DNA of 15,032 nt from FLUQ01 sp031550605 (GTDB taxonomy: Bacteria > Desulfobacterota > Desulfovibrionia > Desulfovibrionales > Desulfovibrionaceae): positions 1-15,032 of the forward strand of contig JAVBOK010000055.1 of NCBI GenBank assembly GCA_031550605.1. The letters run 5' to 3'. The position numbers were made by a program, and so were the translations under genes. This document shows, piece after piece, positions 14,750-15,032 of this stretch. Every line of letters begins with the position of its first letter. Within the stretch, counting starts at the first letter, position 1. The notes below the pieces were generated by a model. It saw only the letters and a list, made by a program, of their open reading frames with translations, searched no databases and was not told the DNA's origin.

Positions 14750-14971
14750 GGCAACCTTTCATTTTTTGTACAGTCAAAAATAGAGCCTTTGCCACCTGAG
14801 CAATGTTCTACTCAAGACTTAATTGATGAATTTGACCCTAGCCCCTAAAAGTATGTTATTGAAAAGTTAGTGTTCCTGTCGTGGGAGCACAAGAAGCCAT
14901 CTCATAATCAAAAGAGGGCAGATTTTAGAAAATTTCTAGACTTTTGGCTCAGTTTCACGCACGAACGTGAA
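14750..14971. other. AT-rich intergenic stretch, possible left part of an insertion sequence
   Basis: I see no gene here. TAGAAA (14926-14931) and TTTCTA (14933-14938) form a 13-base palindrome, and TTTCACG (14953-14959) with CGTGAAA (14966-14972) form a hairpin whose last base is the first base of the transposase start codon. The left terminal repeat of the insertion sequence should lie in this stretch, but its partner is outside the window, so I cannot place it. Confidence 0.4.
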
Positions 14972-15032
14972 ATGGACATTACCAATGAGCAATGGGAACG
15001 ACTTGCCCCACTTTTGCCAGATACTCCAAAGG
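14972..15032 (+). mobile_element. IS5-family-like transposase, 5' fragment cut by the window end
   Basis: The 20 visible codons from ATG 14972 read MDITNEQWERLAPLLPD and a few more residues. This is the standard opening of IS5-family DDE transposases (M-D-x-T-x-E-Q-W-x-x-L-x-P-L-L-P). There is no strong ribosome-binding site, and a hairpin ends on the start codon; poor initiation is common for transposases. Completeness, subgroup and terminal repeats cannot be judged because the rest lies outside the window. Confidence 0.7.

Noticed and set aside
13998..15032. A second copy of the tRNA-Sec 3' end as an attachment site
   Set aside because: I found no repeat of the GGTTCGACTCCTATACGC segment after the tRNA gene; if one exists it lies beyond the window.

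Overview
The window looks like a GC-rich (roughly 60%) anaerobic bacterium that makes selenoproteins. My best guess is a Desulfovibrionaceae-type delta-proteobacterium, based on TAXI-TRAP transporters, selB/yedF/selC and a Grd-type reductase in a GC-rich, Gram-negative setting. This is inference; no 16S or other taxonomic marker is present. The last kilobase (from about 14000) is much more AT-rich and has a different character.

Layout. (1) 1-205: G/C homopolymer hairpins and the leader of an IclR-type regulator (206-1036), which ends in a strong intrinsic terminator. (2) 1147-1353: a candidate promoter overlapped by a perfect inverted repeat, then a long leader. (3) 1354-4041: two genes for protein B of a glycine/sarcosine/betaine-reductase-type enzyme: a GrdE-like proprotein with Cys242 as the likely pyruvoyl precursor, and a GrdB-like selenoprotein. 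The GrdB-like frame is interrupted by an in-frame UGA at 3760-3762 that I read as selenocysteine (Sec363), followed by a SECIS-like hairpin at the E. coli fdhF spacing. Conventional gene callers would split this gene in two. (4) 4212-10216: two tandem TAXI-type TRAP transporters, each a periplasmic binding protein followed by a fused 4TM-12TM permease. An intrinsic terminator separates the first binding protein from its permease. (5) 10235-13853: a radical SAM protein, SelB (Sec-specific elongation factor) and YedF (selenium-metabolism protein). (6) 13904-13997: selC, the UCA-anticodon tRNA-Sec, about 50 nt after yedF. (7) 13998-15032: AT-rich accessory DNA with a long hairpin, a reverse-strand one-TM protein of unknown function and the start of an IS5-family-like transposase cut by the window end.

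How it fits together (inference). The IclR protein may control import of a small carboxylate or amino-acid-like compound by one or both TAXI-TRAP systems and its reductive cleavage by the GrdE/GrdB-like pair. The locus also carries the decoding apparatus its selenoprotein needs: SelB, tRNA-Sec and YedF. Protein A (GrdA), GrdC/GrdD, selA and selD are not in this window. The substrate cannot be read from the sequence. The selenoprotein's redox motif is U-x-x-S-x-x-C, where I recall U-x-x-C-x-x-C for classical GrdB, and the locus pairs it with unassigned transporters, so it may be a Grd-type reductase of unassigned specificity. The tRNA-Sec gene marks the edge of a probable genomic island.
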